From: Alloalcanivorax marinus
GTDB taxonomy: Bacteria; Pseudomonadota; Gammaproteobacteria; Pseudomonadales; Alcanivoracaceae
Reading direction: 5' to 3'
Length of the DNA: 64,000 nucleotides
NCBI RefSeq assembly: GCF_016785095.1
Contig: NZ_JAEKJB010000008.1
Span: 930,001-994,000 of the forward strand
A program made the translations under genes and the position numbers. The notes under the pieces are model-generated. The model was not told the DNA's origin. It searched no databases and saw nothing but the letters and a program-made list of their open reading frames with translations. This document shows, one piece after another, positions 62,661 to 64,000 of this stretch (positions are counted from its first letter, which is position 1; each line of letters opens with the position of its first letter).

Positions 62661-64000
62661 ATGGCAAGAATAAGCCAACCTCCTGATATAGATGACGTTT
62701 TTTCTTCCAGGGCGAGCGCTGTTGTGGATGCCATGGCTCGATATGGCACCGTCGACGCAAAAGGTCGCTACCTGCATTGGCATGATCTGCGTCGCCGTTT
62801 GCCCGCCGGGGTCGACAAGGAGGCGGTCTGGGTGGCGGTCAAGCTGGCCCGGCAAAGCCTCCTTAAGCCCATCCCCTTGAACGCGGCGGGCGGTCGTCCC
62901 TTTCGTTTCTGCACACCGGATACCGTGGAAAGCACCCTCCACGCCATCGACCGGCTCTGCGCGCCGTCCCTGCGGGAGGGTGGTTTCGACCTGTCCAGTC
63001 ACGGCCAGCGCGAACAATATCTGGTGGAAACCCTGATGATGGAGGAGGCGATCTCCAGCGCCCAACTGGAGGGCGCGGCCACCACCCGGGAGGTGGCCCG
63101 GGACATGCTGATCCGGGAGCGCCGACCGTGCACCGAGGATGAGCGCATGGTATTCAACAACTACCTGCTCATGAAGGAAGCCAAGCGGGCCCGGGAAGAA
63201 CACCTGGATCCATCGTTGATCTTCCGCTTCCATGAGCTGGCCACCCATGACACCACCCAGCCCGGGGTGATGCCCGGTGAACCCCGGCAAGGCGATGACG
63301 TGGTGGTGGATCGGGATGGCGACGTGGCGCACCGTCCGCCGGCGGCGCGGCGACTGCCGGAGCGGCTTGAGGCACTGTGCCGCTTCGCCAACGAAAATCA
63401 CGACGGTCGCGACGGGCGGATGTTTATCCATCCGGCGGTGAAGGCGATCATTCTGCACTTCATGATCGGTTACGAGCACCCGTTCGTGGACGGCAACGGC
63501 CGCACCGCCCGGGCGGTGTTCTACTGGTATATGTTGAAAGCGGGCTACTGGCCGTTCGAGTACATCTCCATCAGCGCGTTATTGAAAGACGCGCCCATCC
63601 AGTACGGCGAGGCCTATCTGTTCACCGAAAGCGACGACAATGACCTGACCTACTTCGTGGTCTATCAACTGCGTATCATTCAACGGGCCATCGATGCCTT
63701 CCTGGAATACGTGGCGGCCAAGCGGCGGGAATACCTGGAACTGATGGACTGGCTGGCGAACATGGGCATCGGTCGGCGCTTGAATCACCGGCAGGGCATG
63801 CTGTTGCGTCAGGCCTTGAAGAACCCGGGGGTGGGGTTTACCGCCAAGGAAGTGAAGAACCTGTTCGACGTGTCGGAGAATACCGCCCGCGCCGATTTGC
63901 GCACCCTTGAGGAGCTGGAGGTTCTGGTGCCTCTCAAAGCCGGGAAGACGGTGGAGTTCCTGGCCCGGGCGGACGCTTCGGAGCGCCTGAAACGGCGTCT
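62661..64000 (+). CDS. Fic family protein (class II-type), 3' end outside the window
   Basis: About 446 residues are present and open to the right edge. The Fic active-site motif HPFVDGNGRTAR is intact, with the catalytic His and the phosphate-binding loop expected for AMP transfer to a hydroxyl side chain. An inhibitory helix motif (S/T)xxxE(G/N), seen as SAQLEG upstream of the core, marks an auto-inhibited class II enzyme. The C-terminal part (VGFTAKEVKNLFDVSENTARADLRTLEELEVL) is a winged helix, suggesting DNA binding and autoregulation. ATG at 62661 begins in AT-rich sequence unlike its surroundings. A Gly-Glu-Pro-Arg loop, commonly preceding the core in such proteins, is also visible. Confidence 0.9.
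   Translation, partial: MARISQPPDIDDVFSSRASAVVDAMARYGTVDAKGRYLHWHDLRRRLPAGVDKEAVWVAVKLARQSLLKPIPLNAAGGRPFRFCTPDTVESTLHAIDRLCAPSLREGGFDLSSHGQREQYLVETLMMEEAISSAQLEGAATTREVARDMLIRERRPCTEDERMVFNNYLLMKEAKRAREEHLDPSLIFRFHELATHDTTQPGVMPGEPRQGDDVVVDRDGDVAHRPPAARRLPERLEALCRFANENHDGRDGRMFIHPAVKAIILHFMIGYEHPFVDGNGRTARAVFYWYMLKAGYWPFEYISISALLKDAPIQYGEAYLFTESDDNDLTYFVVYQLRIIQRAIDAFLEYVAAKRREYLELMDWLANMGIGRRLNHRQGMLLRQALKNPGVGFTAKEVKNLFDVSENTARADLRTLEELEVLVPLKAGKTVEFLARADASERLKRR

Overview
The window is a GC-rich chromosomal segment from a gammaproteobacterium. The gene content and order (gyrB followed by plsC and gmhB; glyQS and tag; a Lao-type alcohol-oxidation locus; the complete Pil-Chp chemosensory cluster next to gshB, tonB, yqgE and ruvX) resemble Pseudomonas aeruginosa blocks brought closer together. 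With the LaoABC-like genes and an H-NS-family protein beside gyrB, this suggests an Alcanivorax/Alloalcanivorax-type hydrocarbon degrader; the genus is an inference from remembered gene order, not from a search. No rRNA, tRNA, CRISPR array, transposase or prophage gene was seen. Genes are tightly packed, many with 4-nt ATGA overlaps, and no stretch over 300 bases lacks a gene.

Layout. 1-2.9 kb: gyrB 3' end, an H-NS-family gene, then plsC and gmhB. 2.9-10.65 kb: a cluster apparently inserted into the conserved gyrB-plsC-gmhB-glyS-glyQ-tag block. It holds an SDR, an FCD-type GntR regulator, a PuuE/NodB-like hydrolase and a SnoaL-like protein, divergent from a branched-chain-type ABC importer (livJ, livH and a single gene fusing LivM, LivG and LivF). 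A 144-bp nested inverted repeat fills the gap to glyS. 10.8-16 kb: glyS, glyQ, tag, a class I glutamine amidotransferase and a hexapeptide acetyltransferase, with one REP-like hairpin. 16-19.2 kb: a TetR regulator coupled to an LplT-PlsC fusion, then a retropepsin-like Zn_protease-family protein. 19.2-22.7 kb: a FAH-family gene and a D-2-hydroxyglutarate dehydrogenase divergent from serA. 22.7-28.3 kb: an envelope operon (COG3014 lipoprotein, YcfL, LpoB, CsgG-like) followed by a Kef-type antiporter.

28-38.8 kb: SRPBCC protein, ggt, coaD, then laoC-laoB-laoA (aldehyde dehydrogenase, Tat lipoprotein, GMC oxidoreductase) divergent from laoR and a coupled membrane transporter, then YheT-type hydrolase and rsmE. 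39-45 kb: a lipoprotein amidase, gloA, NfeD and slipin, SlyD-type PPIase, CDF transporter, cytochrome b561. 45-59.4 kb (minus strand): pilG-pilH-pilI-pilJ-pilK-chpA-chpB-chpC, the surface-sensing system controlling type IV pili, with an MBL-fold hydrolase and an LpxL-like acyltransferase coupled behind chpC. 59.6-64 kb: gshB, tonB, yqgE, ruvX and a Fic protein that runs off the window end.

The most interesting items are the LivMGF triple fusion with a degenerate ABC signature, its associated uncharacterised catabolic cluster and candidate FCD operator, the 144-bp nested inverted repeat, the COG3014/YcfL/LpoB/CsgG envelope operon, the lao locus with an extra transporter, and several clear palindromic operators.
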